Shown: positions 17,607 to 25,682 of the stretch, one piece after another
How the letters are laid out: each line of letters starts with the position of its first letter
Position numbering within the stretch: the stretch's first letter is position 1
From: an uncultured Verrucomicrobia subdivision 3 bacterium
Lineage (GTDB): Bacteria > Verrucomicrobiota > Verrucomicrobiia > Limisphaerales > UBA11358
DNA length: 64,000 bases
Direction of reading: 5' to 3'
Assembly (NCBI GenBank): GCA_903895255.1
Contig: CAITTG010000072.1
Coordinates: 20,061 to 84,060, forward strand
Made by a program: the position numbers and the translations under genes
Notes under the pieces: generated by a model
Seen by the model: only the letters and a program-made list of their open reading frames with translations
What the model was told of the DNA's origin: nothing
Database searches by the model: none

Positions 17607-18553
17607 GCGCCCTCCTCCTCCTCGTTCTGCTTCGTGACTTGCACGTAAATATCCTCCAGCGAATGGCGGCTGCGGGTCAACTCGCGCAAAGGCCAGCCGC
17701 GCGCGCGCGCCAGCTCAAAGATCTGCGGCCGCAAATCATGCCCGTCGCGCGGCGTGAGGGCGCAGCGTTGAAAGGCCCCCTCCGCCGCCGAGACGTCAAA
17801 CTGCTCTACTTCCGGCATGTCCAGCCAGGCATTGCGCAACTCGTCAACGGGAGCGGCGATTTCCGCAATCACCTGGCTGCTGCCTGCCATCAGGCTTTGC
17901 AAGTTTTCCGGCGTGTCGGCCGCCAGAATTTTGCCCTCGAACATGATCAGCATCCGGCTGCACATCATCTCCGCCTCGGGCAGGATGTGCGTGGAAATCA
18001 AAACCGTGTGCTTGCCGGCGAGGCTTTTAATGAGCTGCCGCACCGAGCGAATTTGGTTGGGATCCAGCCCGATGGTGGGCTCGTCCAAAATGATCAACTC
18101 GGGCTCATGCACCAGGGCATCGGCCAGGCCCACGCGCTGGCGGTAGCCTTTGGAGAGCTGGCCAATGATCCGGCGGTGCACATCCGTGAGCCCGCATTGC
18201 TCCATGACGATGTCCACGCGCTGGCGGGAACGGGTCCAGCCGAGGCCCTTGAGACGGGCGCGAAACTTTAAATACTCGCGAACCCGCATTTCCAGGTAGA
18301 GCGGGTTGTTTTCCGGCATGAAGCCAATGCGCCGGCGGACCTCCACGGAATCATGAAACACATCAAACCCGGCCACCCGCACCGTGCCGCTGGTGGCCGG
18401 CATGAAGGTGGAGAGAATGCGCATCGTTGTGCTCTTGCCCGCGCCATTGGGACCGAGCAAACCGACGATTTCCCCCCGGTTCACGGCAAAGGAAATGCCC
18501 GCCACCGCCGTGCGGCCGGCGTAGCGTTTCGTCAAATCTTTTACTTCGATCAT
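17603..18553 (-). CDS. ABC transporter ATP-binding protein (GldA-like)
   Basis: A 316-residue ATPase. It contains Walker A GPNGAGKST (about residue 35), a Q-loop (FMPENNPL), the signature LSKGYRQRVGLADAL and Walker B LIILDEPTIGLDP, followed by STHILPEAE with the switch histidine. The start at 18553 (MIEVKDLTKRYAG) fits the family; an upstream in-frame start would add 37 residues with no family match. It is the first gene of a five-gene minus-strand operon. C-terminal residues 220-316 form the usual regulatory extension of ABC-2 ATPases. Confidence 0.95.
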   Translation of the reverse strand: MIEVKDLTKRYAGRTAVAGISFAVNRGEIVGLLGPNGAGKSTTMRILSTFMPATSGTVRVAGFDVFHDSVEVRRRIGFMPENNPLYLEMRVREYLKFRARLKGLGWTRSRQRVDIVMEQCGLTDVHRRIIGQLSKGYRQRVGLADALVHEPELIILDEPTIGLDPNQIRSVRQLIKSLAGKHTVLISTHILPEAEMMCSRMLIMFEGKILAADTPENLQSLMAGSSQVIAEIAAPVDELRNAWLDMPEVEQFDVSAAEGAFQRCALTPRDGHDLRPQIFELARARGWPLRELTRSRHSLEDIYVQVTKQNEEEEGA

Positions 18554-18700
18554 CACTAGCAGTTCGTCAAATTCCCCGGCATGGTAGCTGAAAAATCCCG
18601 GAGCGGGCCAACAAAAACATCCAGAGGCATTACTATAAACAATTTCCAGCGGCTTTCGATGCAAAATATTTCCGCCCCAGGGCTTTCCACGTGGCCATCG

Positions 18701-18737
18701 GTTAATGGGTTAAAGTGTTAATTGGTTAATTTGTTAA
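18701..18737. repeat. Five GTTAA motifs at exact 8-bp spacing
   Basis: GTTAA occurs at 18701, 18709, 18717, 18725 and 18733, each copy separated by three variable bases (tgg, agt, ttg, ttt). The motif is fixed and the spacer free, unlike a simple slippage repeat. It lies about 150 bases upstream of the ABC operon start and 440 bases upstream of the lipoprotein gene. It may be a cluster of protein-binding sites or a dispersed repeat of this genome. Confidence 0.7.
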
Positions 18738-18982
18738 CAATGTCCGGATCAATGACGAACATTCGAAGATTCCAAAATCCTGGCCGGAGGGGGCGCGGGA
18801 ACTTCTGGAAACTTCAAGATAGGGGCGAGCTTCGGGTTGTGACGGGCAGTGACGATCAGCGGCTGAACCGCCGCCACGGCCCGCCCGGCCCCTCCGAAAA
18901 AATGCCAGATTGTCAAAGAACCCCGCCGCCCGGGCGATGGCCCCCCCGGGCAGGGCCCAGGTTGCGCCCACAGTTTAACCGG

Positions 18983-19011
18983 GGACCCTGGACATCCGCT
19001 GTCCAGGGTCC
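18983..19011. repeat. Perfect 12-bp inverted repeat (hairpin)
   Basis: GGACCCTGGACA (18983-18994) and TGTCCAGGGTCC (19000-19011) are exact reverse complements around a five-base loop. Such a stem would be very stable in RNA. It is followed directly by an AT-only palindrome, so on the plus strand it looks like a stem followed by an A/T tail. A related 22-base sequence occurs at 61928-61949. Confidence 0.75.
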
Positions 19012-19030
19012 AAAATAATTAAATTATTTT
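19012..19030. repeat. 19-bp AT-only palindrome
   Basis: AAAATAATT-A-AATTATTTT is a perfect odd palindrome directly after the GC-rich hairpin. Together the two elements resemble a bidirectional terminator or an operator. It lies about 150 bases upstream of the lipoprotein start. Confidence 0.65.
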
Positions 19031-19177
19031 GGGGAGGGCCAATCCCTTTAAAAGGGGGTCATCAGAGTGGTGACGGTCGTACCGAAAAAATGGCCGACCG
19101 CAGTAATCGATTTACAGAAACGGAGGTCCGGGTTAGTTTTACGGGACGGATCAATTCAGATAAACATCCATCCAATT

Positions 19178-19933
19178 ATGAATGCTCAGAACACCATTCA
19201 CAGCCCACGTTTCACCCCGGCGTTTTGGCACCAGCTTGCGCTCTCGTTGCTGGGCATCGTCGCCCTGCTCGGACTCAACGGTTGCGCCTCCACCAAGGTT
19301 AGTGACCGCGAGGAACTGGTGACGGGGTCCATCCCCCGTCCGGGGACCATCTGGGTCTATGATTTTGCCGCGACCGCGGCCGACGTGCCGGCGAATTCCG
19401 CGCTGGCCGGCGAGGACTTGGATACCACGCCCCAGACGCCGCAACAAATCGCCCTCGGACGGCAGTTGGGCTATCAGATCGCGGCGGAACTGGTGGTGGA
19501 GATTAACGGCATGGGCATGCGGGCCGAGCAGGCCTCCGCGCTGACCCGGCCGGGAATGAATGACATCGTCATCCGGGGTTATTTGCTCTCCGTCAACAAG
19601 GGCAATGCGGCCGAACGGGTCGCCATCGGCTTTGGGGCCGGCGCCTCTTCCTTGAACACCATGGTGGAAGGATTTCAAATGACCTCCCAGGGCCTGCGCA
19701 AACTTGGCTATGGGGATATTCAGGCGGGCGGCAACAAGAGCCCCGGCATGGCGCTGGGGGTGGCCACCTTTCTCGCCACGAAAAATCCGGCGGGCTTGAT
19801 CATTAATGCCGGGGTGGAGACTTACGGCGAGGCCAGTGGCAATGACGAGGTGACCGGCCGGGCCAAGGCAACGGCCAAGAAAATTGCGGATGTGATCAAG
19901 AAGCGTTTTCAGGAACAGGGCTGGATTTATTAA
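19178..19933 (+). CDS. DUF4410 domain lipoprotein
   Basis: A 251-residue precursor. The start at 19178 gives a textbook lipoprotein signal: hydrophobic LALSLLGIVALLGL followed by the lipobox and cysteine in LNGCAS. An upstream GTG start would place 37 extra residues before the signal and is rejected. The mature part matches the DUF4410 pattern, with IWVYDFAA near residue 60, a Tyr-Gln-Ile-Ala-Ala-Glu-Leu helix, IVIRGYLLSV, and a C-terminal helix ending in FQEQGWIY. The family is an outer-membrane-associated lipoprotein of unknown role. Confidence 0.82.
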   Translation: MNAQNTIHSPRFTPAFWHQLALSLLGIVALLGLNGCASTKVSDREELVTGSIPRPGTIWVYDFAATAADVPANSALAGEDLDTTPQTPQQIALGRQLGYQIAAELVVEINGMGMRAEQASALTRPGMNDIVIRGYLLSVNKGNAAERVAIGFGAGASSLNTMVEGFQMTSQGLRKLGYGDIQAGGNKSPGMALGVATFLATKNPAGLIINAGVETYGEASGNDEVTGRAKATAKKIADVIKKRFQEQGWIY

Positions 19934-19984
19934 AATGATGTCATCCCATGCCTCCACTGATGCGGCTGCCCGGGGACTGGTGCC

Positions 19985-20431
19985 ATGACTAAAATTTTAA
20001 TCATCCTCGTCATTGCTTTTACCTTTCAAGCCATCGGCATCGTCACGCTGAAACAGGGGCTGAATGAAATTGGCCCGCGCTACACCGAAAGGCAGTCCAC
20101 CACAACGCTTCCGGCCAACCTCCTCCGGCTCGTGGGCGACTGGTTTACCAATAAGAACGTATTGGTGGGGATGTTGTTCGAAACCATCTTTTTCGCCCAA
20201 TTGCAATATCTGCTGGGACAGCGTGACGTGAGCTTCGTCTGGCCGCTGACCTCCGTGAGCTTTGTGCTGACCGCCCTGGCGGCCCAATTTATTTTGCATG
20301 AGCACGTGAACCCGGCGCGCTGGGCCGGGGTGATATTCATCATTCTGGGGGCGGGCCTGATTGGTTACAGCGAGCAGGCAAAAGCCAAAGCCGCGCCCCG
20401 GCCTGCCGATCCGAAGGTTGACCGGCAATAA
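19985..20431 (+). CDS. Small EamA/SMR-like membrane protein
   Basis: A 148-residue membrane protein with four hydrophobic segments, the layout of small multidrug resistance or half-EamA transporters. The segment SFVWPLTSVSFVLTALAAQFILHEH near residue 80-105 and the closing WAGVIFIILGAGLIGYSE are typical of DMT-superfamily proteins. It converges on the HpnI-like glycosyltransferase gene with a four-base gap. Similar half-size transporters are often found beside lipid-sugar genes, but the substrate is unknown. Confidence 0.75.
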   Translation: MTKILIILVIAFTFQAIGIVTLKQGLNEIGPRYTERQSTTTLPANLLRLVGDWFTNKNVLVGMLFETIFFAQLQYLLGQRDVSFVWPLTSVSFVLTALAAQFILHEHVNPARWAGVIFIILGAGLIGYSEQAKAKAAPRPADPKVDRQ

Positions 20432-20435
20432 CACT

Positions 20436-21641
20436 CTAATTTTCCGGGATGGCCACCGACCGGCTTTTATCCAACGGCGATTTCAATACGGCCGGCTCCA
20501 GCGTGCCGTCGCGGTGCAGGGTGTATTGGCGGCCGGCCCAGGAAACGTTGCAGCCGCAATAGGCGCCGAAAAAGGAAATTCCTTCCACGATATCCACAAT
20601 GGGCAGCAACCACCAGGCGCGCGGCCAGTCGGGCATCCGGAGGGCGGCCTGCCAGCCGGTGGCCAGCAGCCAGCGGAGCGCCACCACCATCCCCAGCAGG
20701 CTCCACGACCACCCACTCAGCGGATGCAGCAAAGCCAGCACCAAGGCCCAAAACACGGGGTAGGTGATGATCACCCCGGCAAACTGCGGACCACGCGAGC
20801 GCCGGATGGTGCGTTTCCAGCGCTGCATCCGGGTAAAGGCCGCCGTAAAGCATTCATCCGGCATCGCGCAATCCATGAGCAGCGGCGCCACCACCACCTG
20901 GTAGCCCATTTTGGCAATCCGGTTGCCGACTTCATAATCATCCGCCAGGTGATTCGGAAATTGCTGGAAGCCCTGCATTTCCTCCAGCACGGCACGCGGG
21001 ATGGCCATGGTGTGCCCAATGGCCCATTGAATTCCCGTGGTCCGCAGCGCCAGCATCCATTGCGGCACGTAATTAAACCCGTAATGCAAGGCAATCATCC
21101 GGCCGCCCAGGGTATCCGCCCGAACGCCGCGCGGCAGGCACGTCAGGCAGCCCACCCCCGGAGCTGCCAGTTGCGGGACCAGTTGCCGGAGGTAATCCAC
21201 GGGAGCGAAAACATCCGCGTCCGAAAAAAACAGAAATTGTCCGGAGGCGTTCCGCCAGAGGGTTTCCATGATGCTGGTTTTGCGATTTGTGCCTTGCACC
21301 CGGGCCAGCACCAGCCGGATGTCCCGGTCCGGAAATTCCTGCTGCAGTCGTTGGACTAAGGCAACGACCGGGTCGTCCGGACGAATGGTACCCACCAGCA
21401 TTTCCATTTCACCGGGATAATCCAGGCGGCAAAAGGAGGCGAAAGCCTCATAGGTCTCGGGGCCGGCACCTTCGACCGGTTTGAGAATGCTCACCTTGGG
21501 CCAGGACTTCAGCGGTGCGGGGCGGGTGGCTTGGGAAAAATGGTGTCGGGCGGCGAGCAAACTAAAGCCCGCCAGCACCAGTCCGGTCAGGACCAGCAGC
21601 CCAATCAGCAAGGTCGCACCTTGATAAAGCCACATCATCAT
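20436..21641 (-). CDS. GT21-type glycosyltransferase, HpnI / ceramide glucosyltransferase-like
   Basis: A 401-residue membrane glycosyltransferase. It has an N-terminal membrane helix, a GT-A domain beginning KVSILKPVEGAGPETYE, the SDADVF metal-binding motif, a D3-type LADDYEVGNRI, and the QRWKRTIR motif equivalent to the GT21 (Q/R)XXRW signature. At least three C-terminal membrane helices follow. Family members add a sugar to ceramide or, in the HpnI branch, N-acetylglucosamine to a bacteriohopane lipid. The lipid acceptor here is not determined by sequence. No other hopanoid gene is visible in the window. Confidence 0.85.
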   Translation of the reverse strand: MMMWLYQGATLLIGLLVLTGLVLAGFSLLAARHHFSQATRPAPLKSWPKVSILKPVEGAGPETYEAFASFCRLDYPGEMEMLVGTIRPDDPVVALVQRLQQEFPDRDIRLVLARVQGTNRKTSIMETLWRNASGQFLFFSDADVFAPVDYLRQLVPQLAAPGVGCLTCLPRGVRADTLGGRMIALHYGFNYVPQWMLALRTTGIQWAIGHTMAIPRAVLEEMQGFQQFPNHLADDYEVGNRIAKMGYQVVVAPLLMDCAMPDECFTAAFTRMQRWKRTIRRSRGPQFAGVIITYPVFWALVLALLHPLSGWSWSLLGMVVALRWLLATGWQAALRMPDWPRAWWLLPIVDIVEGISFFGAYCGCNVSWAGRQYTLHRDGTLEPAVLKSPLDKSRSVAIPEN

Positions 21642-21739
21642 ATGAGAACCAGATCCAGAGCGCCAGCCACTCTGAAGGTGGCCGGCCTCGTCTCGTCACA
21701 GGTTTTGCCTGCCGTCGCGCTTGGCAGCGCGGGCGGGGC

Positions 21740-23299
21740 GTGCGAAACATTAACACCATAATTAACGTTTTGGCCAACCAGCGCAAGGCCTTCGTGTTTA
21801 ACCCCAACCATATTCTTGACTTTGGCCATGGCTCGGGCAAAAAGCTGGGCGTCGTGATTGCCGGGGAAGACAATTTTTATGCCCGACGCCGGGTGGCCAT
21901 CGCCCGGGCGGCCGCCTTGCGCGAACGCGCCGGCCAGCCCGACACCCCCACCGAGCGGATGTTGCAATCCATCTGGCAGCACCAGCGGTTGCGACGGGAC
22001 CAGCTCAAGACGGCGGCGGGCTTGCCGGTGCGGGTGCTGCATCCGGGGTTCATCAGTGTGGAAGGCGGACCGGATTTTCGCGGGGCCGTGGTGCAACTGG
22101 GCGACGGTCCGCCGCGCACCGGGGATGTGGAGATCGATCTGCGCACGAGCGGCTGGCAGGCGCATGGACATGAACGGAATCCGGCGTTTCAAAACGTGAT
22201 TTTGCAGGTGTTGTGGGAGGAGTCGCCGCCCACCACCAGCAACCCGCCGGGGCTGGCGCTCAAGGGATTTTTGGATGCGCCGCTGGAGGATTTGACGCTG
22301 TCCCTGGAACAACTATCGCTGCGCTCCCTGCCGGAGGAATTACGCGGGCAATGCTGCGCGCCGCTGCGCGCCCTGGAGGAGGACCAGCTCACCGCGTTGT
22401 TGCGCGACGCGGCGCGGGTGCGCTGGCAGGCAAAAGCGGCACAACTCCGAACGCGGTCGCAAGCGGCGGGCTGGGAGCAGGCGCTATGGGAGGGACTGTT
22501 TCGGGGGCTGGGTTACAAGCACAATGCCTGGCCAATGCATTGTCTCGCCGAGTTGCGGGCACGCTGGCAGGAAACAGCGGCGGACGGGCTTGCCTTGCAA
22601 GCGCGGTTGCTGGGGATCAGCGGACTGCTGCCCGCGGAACTGACGCGCGCGAAACAGAGCACGGACACGTATTTGCGCCGGGTCTGGGACCAATGGTGGC
22701 GCGAGCGGGACCGCTTTCAGGACTGCGCGTTGCCACGGTCGCTCTGGCGGTTTCACGGGCTGCGGCCGGCGAATCATCCGGAACGCCGGCTCGCGCTGGC
22801 GGCGCAGTGGGTATCCAGCGGGAATCTGCCGGCCCGGCTGGAGCATTGGTGCGTGGCGGAGGTCGCTGACACGGAATTGGTGACTTCTCTGCGGGCGGAG
22901 CTGGCGGGTGGGATGGATGATTTCTGGTCGCAGCACTGGACGTTGCGGTCCCCGACACTGAAGAGTCCGCAGCCGTTGCTGGGCGAGGCGAGGGTGACAG
23001 ATCTGGCGGTGAATGTGATTTTGCCGTGGCTCTGGGTGCGGGCGGTGGAGGGGAAAAATGCCGTGCTCCGCGAGCGTCTGGAACAGCGTTATTTTGCCTG
23101 GCCGGCGGCGGAAGACAACGCAGTTCTCAAGCTGGCGCGGCAGCGGTTGCTGGGGGTGGGCGGCGTGAAATTTATGCGCCGGGCATTTGCGCAGCAAGGG
23201 CTGCTGCAAATCGTGCGGGATTTTTGCGGGAACTCGGATGCGCTGTGCACGGAGTGCCGGTTTCCAGAGTTGGTAAGGGAGTGGGGAAGCCCCAGATAA
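21740..23299 (+). CDS. DUF2851 family protein
   Basis: A 519-residue protein matching DUF2851: TERMLQSIWQHQRL near the N-terminus, then VLHPGFISVEGGPDFRGAVV and GDVEIDLRTSGWQAHGHERNP at about 110-150. The glycine-proline-aspartate and the aspartate-x-glutamate pair resemble a nuclease-like fold, but activity is unproven. The C-terminal CGNSDALCTECRFPEL holds conserved cysteines. The first 50 residues are not typical, so translation may start a little downstream. It converges on infC. Confidence 0.8.
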   Translation: MRNINTIINVLANQRKAFVFNPNHILDFGHGSGKKLGVVIAGEDNFYARRRVAIARAAALRERAGQPDTPTERMLQSIWQHQRLRRDQLKTAAGLPVRVLHPGFISVEGGPDFRGAVVQLGDGPPRTGDVEIDLRTSGWQAHGHERNPAFQNVILQVLWEESPPTTSNPPGLALKGFLDAPLEDLTLSLEQLSLRSLPEELRGQCCAPLRALEEDQLTALLRDAARVRWQAKAAQLRTRSQAAGWEQALWEGLFRGLGYKHNAWPMHCLAELRARWQETAADGLALQARLLGISGLLPAELTRAKQSTDTYLRRVWDQWWRERDRFQDCALPRSLWRFHGLRPANHPERRLALAAQWVSSGNLPARLEHWCVAEVADTELVTSLRAELAGGMDDFWSQHWTLRSPTLKSPQPLLGEARVTDLAVNVILPWLWVRAVEGKNAVLRERLEQRYFAWPAAEDNAVLKLARQRLLGVGGVKFMRRAFAQQGLLQIVRDFCGNSDALCTECRFPELVREWGSPR

Positions 23300-23315
23300 A
23301 ATTAAGGTCAGAGGG

Positions 23316-23345
23316 AAAATAAAAAACGGCGAACGTCCGTTCGCC
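23316..23345 (-). terminator. Intrinsic terminator of infC
   Basis: On the minus strand, GGCGAACG-GA-CGTTCGCC (23328-23345) forms an eight-pair stem followed by a T-rich tail GTTTTTTATTTT. It lies 37 bases after the infC stop codon. On the plus strand the same hairpin follows the DUF2851 gene but lacks a T tract. Confidence 0.85.
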
Positions 23346-23381
23346 GCCAGTAAATCCAACCATCCGCCGCCGGGGCGGGAA

Positions 23382-24152
23382 TCAAGCCTTGATGTCGAGG
23401 GCGTTGAAAGGGGTGTTGCCAAATCCTTCCGCCGGTTTTTCGGCAGTCGGGGCGACCACGACTTTCACCGGTTTCCCGTTGGTGGCTTCGACGGCGACTT
23501 CGGCTTCGTCGTCCTCGTCTTCATCCACTTCGTCGGGCACCTTGACTTTGTTCGGGTTGACGGGGACGGAACCATCGGCAAGCTGACGCGGGTTCTTGGC
23601 GCGCTTGTTGCGCGGGAGGGGGCTGATCATGACGTTGATGCCGCGCCCGATGAGTTTGGGCGGGAAATCCTCGTGACCAAAGGGGGCAATTTCCTCCAGA
23701 AATTTCTTAATGACCGCAAAGCCAACCTCGGTGTGGGCCATTTCGCGGCCGCGGAACTTGAGGGCCACCTTGACCTTCATGTCTTCGCAGAGGAAATCGA
23801 TGGCGTGCGTAACCTTGATGCCCAGATCATGGGGATCAATGCGGGGGCTCAACTGCACTTCCTTGACGGTGGAGGCGTGCTGATGCTTCTTGGATTCCTT
23901 CTCTTTTTTGGCCTGTTCGTAGCGGTATTTGCCAAAATCGACCAGCCGGCAGACCGGCGGATTGGCGGTGGCGGCAATTTCGACCAAGTCCACCCCGTGT
24001 TGACGCGCCTGGTTCAGCGCCTCAGTCAGGGGAATGACACCCAGTTGTTTGCCGTCAACTCCAATAACACGCACTTCACGTGCGCGGATTTTGCCATTGA
24101 CCCGGACGAACGAGGCAGGAGAGGAATTGCGTGGAGAGAAAGGGCGGCTCAA
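23382..24152 (-). CDS. infC: Translation initiation factor IF-3
   Basis: A 256-residue IF-3. The N-domain includes RVNGKIRAREVRVIG and GVIPLTEALNQA, the linker KYRYEQAKKEKESKK, and the C-domain the DLGIKVTHAIDFL and KVKVALKFRGREMAH motifs. The factor keeps the 30S subunit free and checks initiator tRNA. The only in-frame start is a TTG at 24150-24152 preceded by a GAGGG element; IF-3 genes commonly use rare starts for autoregulation. It carries about 70 extra C-terminal residues rich in aspartate, glutamate and valine, beyond the usual 180. Confidence 0.96.
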   Translation of the reverse strand: MSRPFSPRNSSPASFVRVNGKIRAREVRVIGVDGKQLGVIPLTEALNQARQHGVDLVEIAATANPPVCRLVDFGKYRYEQAKKEKESKKHQHASTVKEVQLSPRIDPHDLGIKVTHAIDFLCEDMKVKVALKFRGREMAHTEVGFAVIKKFLEEIAPFGHEDFPPKLIGRGINVMISPLPRNKRAKNPRQLADGSVPVNPNKVKVPDEVDEDEDDEAEVAVEATNGKPVKVVVAPTAEKPAEGFGNTPFNALDIKA

Positions 24153-24275
24153 GACACCCTCTTCGGTTGTAACATATCGATAATTTTAAGCATCAAGCAA
24201 ATTGGCCCATGGCCAACCGTAATTGTCCAATATTTATAAGGAGTTGCTGCGCGGTAAGCAAGCAAAAATTATCGT

Positions 24276-25682
24276 TCATTTGGCGGCCTTGAATTCCCGG
24301 CGGGCGGCGTCATAGACCCGGGTCAGGGGTACTTTGGCCGCGAGGGCCAGTTTCTTGCAGGCTTCAAACTCCGGCGCGATCTGCACGATCTCGCCGTCCA
24401 GCCGCCCCAATTTAACGGTGACTTTGCCAAACTTGGTTTTAACCTCGGTAAATTCCCGGCGCAGTTTCCGGCGCTCGGCCACCGTCCGGCGCACCCCAAA
24501 GACGCTGGTTTCCCGCAGCATGAGGGCGGCAAACTTGTCCGCCTCGGCCTCGGCGCACAAAACCGTCAGCAACACCCCGGGCCGGTTCTTTTTCATCTGG
24601 ATGGGGGTGTGGAATACGTCCAGCGCCCCCGCCGCGAGGGCGGTTTCCACAAAATTCCCGAGGATCTCCGCGTTGATGTCGTCACAATTGGTTTCGAGCA
24701 CGGCGACGCGGTCGGTTTCCCAGTCATGCGGCACTTTGGCGCTGGCCTGCCCGAGAATGGCGCGGAGAACATTTGGACGGGTCAGATTGTCGCGGGTGCC
24801 GACGCCAAACCCAATTTTTTCGGCCACCAAGTTGTCCATGGGCGCGAAGCCCTCGGCAAACTCGGCCAGCAAGGCGGCCCCGGTGGGGGTGACCAGTTCA
24901 TGGGGCTCGGAACATTGGGTGACGGGGATGCCGCGCGCGCCCAGCAGGGCCAGGGTGGCGGGGGCCGGCAGGGGGAAGCGGCCGTGGGCGCATTTGATCC
25001 AGCCGGTGCCCTCGACCACCGGCGCGGCGAGCACACGCGGTTTGCCGAGCAGCTCCAAGCCGATGCAGACACCGACGATATCCACGATGGAATCGACCGC
25101 GCCGACTTCATGAAAATGAACCGATTCCACCGGCTGACCGTGAATACGGCCCTCCACTTCGGCGAGCCGCTGAAAGACAGCGGTGGATTTTTGCTTCACC
25201 CACGGGGAGAGTTTGCTGGCGGCAATCAGCTTTTTAATTTCGGCAAAGTTACGGGAGTCCTCGTGGTGGTGTGCGTGGTCATGCTCATGCTCGTGGTCAT
25301 GAGCGTGGGCAGGTTCATGATCCACCCCGGGTTGGTGGGGGTGTTCATGGGTGTGCTGATGATGCCCATGCGCGTGCGGATGGCTGTGGCTATGACCATG
25401 CTCATGCTCATGCTCGTGAACGTGTTCGTGACCATGGGAATGGCCAGACTCGTGACCATGCTCATGGCCATGGTCGTCGTGGTCATCTTCGAGATGGACA
25501 TCGACCTTGATGCCGGCGATGCCGTTTTTTTCCTGCTCATTCACATGCAGGTGGTAGCCATCGAGCTTGAGCTTGCCGAGTTCACGGCCAAGTTTTTGGG
25601 GGTTCACACCCAAATCGATAAGCGCGCCCAGGAACATGTCGCCACTGATGCCGCTGAAGATGTCGAGGTAGAGAGTTTTCAT
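24276..25682 (-). CDS. larC: Nickel pincer cofactor biosynthesis protein LarC with large His-rich insert
   Basis: A 468-residue protein. The N-terminus LYLDIFSGISGDMFLGAL and the later FHEVGAVDSIVDIVG, GTGWIKCAHGRFPLPAPATL and ETNCDDINAEILG motifs define LarC, the CTP-dependent enzyme that inserts nickel into the pincer cofactor. An insert at about residues 66-143 is made almost entirely of His, Asp, Glu and Gly (HGHEHGH-type runs) and could bind or buffer nickel. LarB lies upstream and overlaps by four bases. LarE and LarA are not in the window. Confidence 0.95.
   Translation of the reverse strand: MKTLYLDIFSGISGDMFLGALIDLGVNPQKLGRELGKLKLDGYHLHVNEQEKNGIAGIKVDVHLEDDHDDHGHEHGHESGHSHGHEHVHEHEHEHGHSHSHPHAHGHHQHTHEHPHQPGVDHEPAHAHDHEHEHDHAHHHEDSRNFAEIKKLIAASKLSPWVKQKSTAVFQRLAEVEGRIHGQPVESVHFHEVGAVDSIVDIVGVCIGLELLGKPRVLAAPVVEGTGWIKCAHGRFPLPAPATLALLGARGIPVTQCSEPHELVTPTGAALLAEFAEGFAPMDNLVAEKIGFGVGTRDNLTRPNVLRAILGQASAKVPHDWETDRVAVLETNCDDINAEILGNFVETALAAGALDVFHTPIQMKKNRPGVLLTVLCAEAEADKFAALMLRETSVFGVRRTVAERRKLRREFTEVKTKFGKVTVKLGRLDGEIVQIAPEFEACKKLALAAKVPLTRVYDAARREFKAAK

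Larger units (their letters stand above)
18554..19177. other. Divergent intergenic region with repeats and palindromes
   Basis: This 624-base gap separates the GldA-like operon from the DUF4410 lipoprotein gene. It holds the periodic GTTAA block and the two palindromes listed separately. The remaining sequence is partly GC-rich, without convincing codon structure in any frame, and I see no gene in it. Confidence 0.6.

Noticed and set aside
18554..18664. N-terminal extension of the GldA-like ATPase
   Set aside because: The 37 extra residues have no family match and the typical ABC start (MIEVKDLTKRY) lies at 18553.
25226..25540. CRISPR- or tandem-repeat-like His codon runs
   Set aside because: These are codons of the His-rich insert in LarC, not a nucleotide repeat array.
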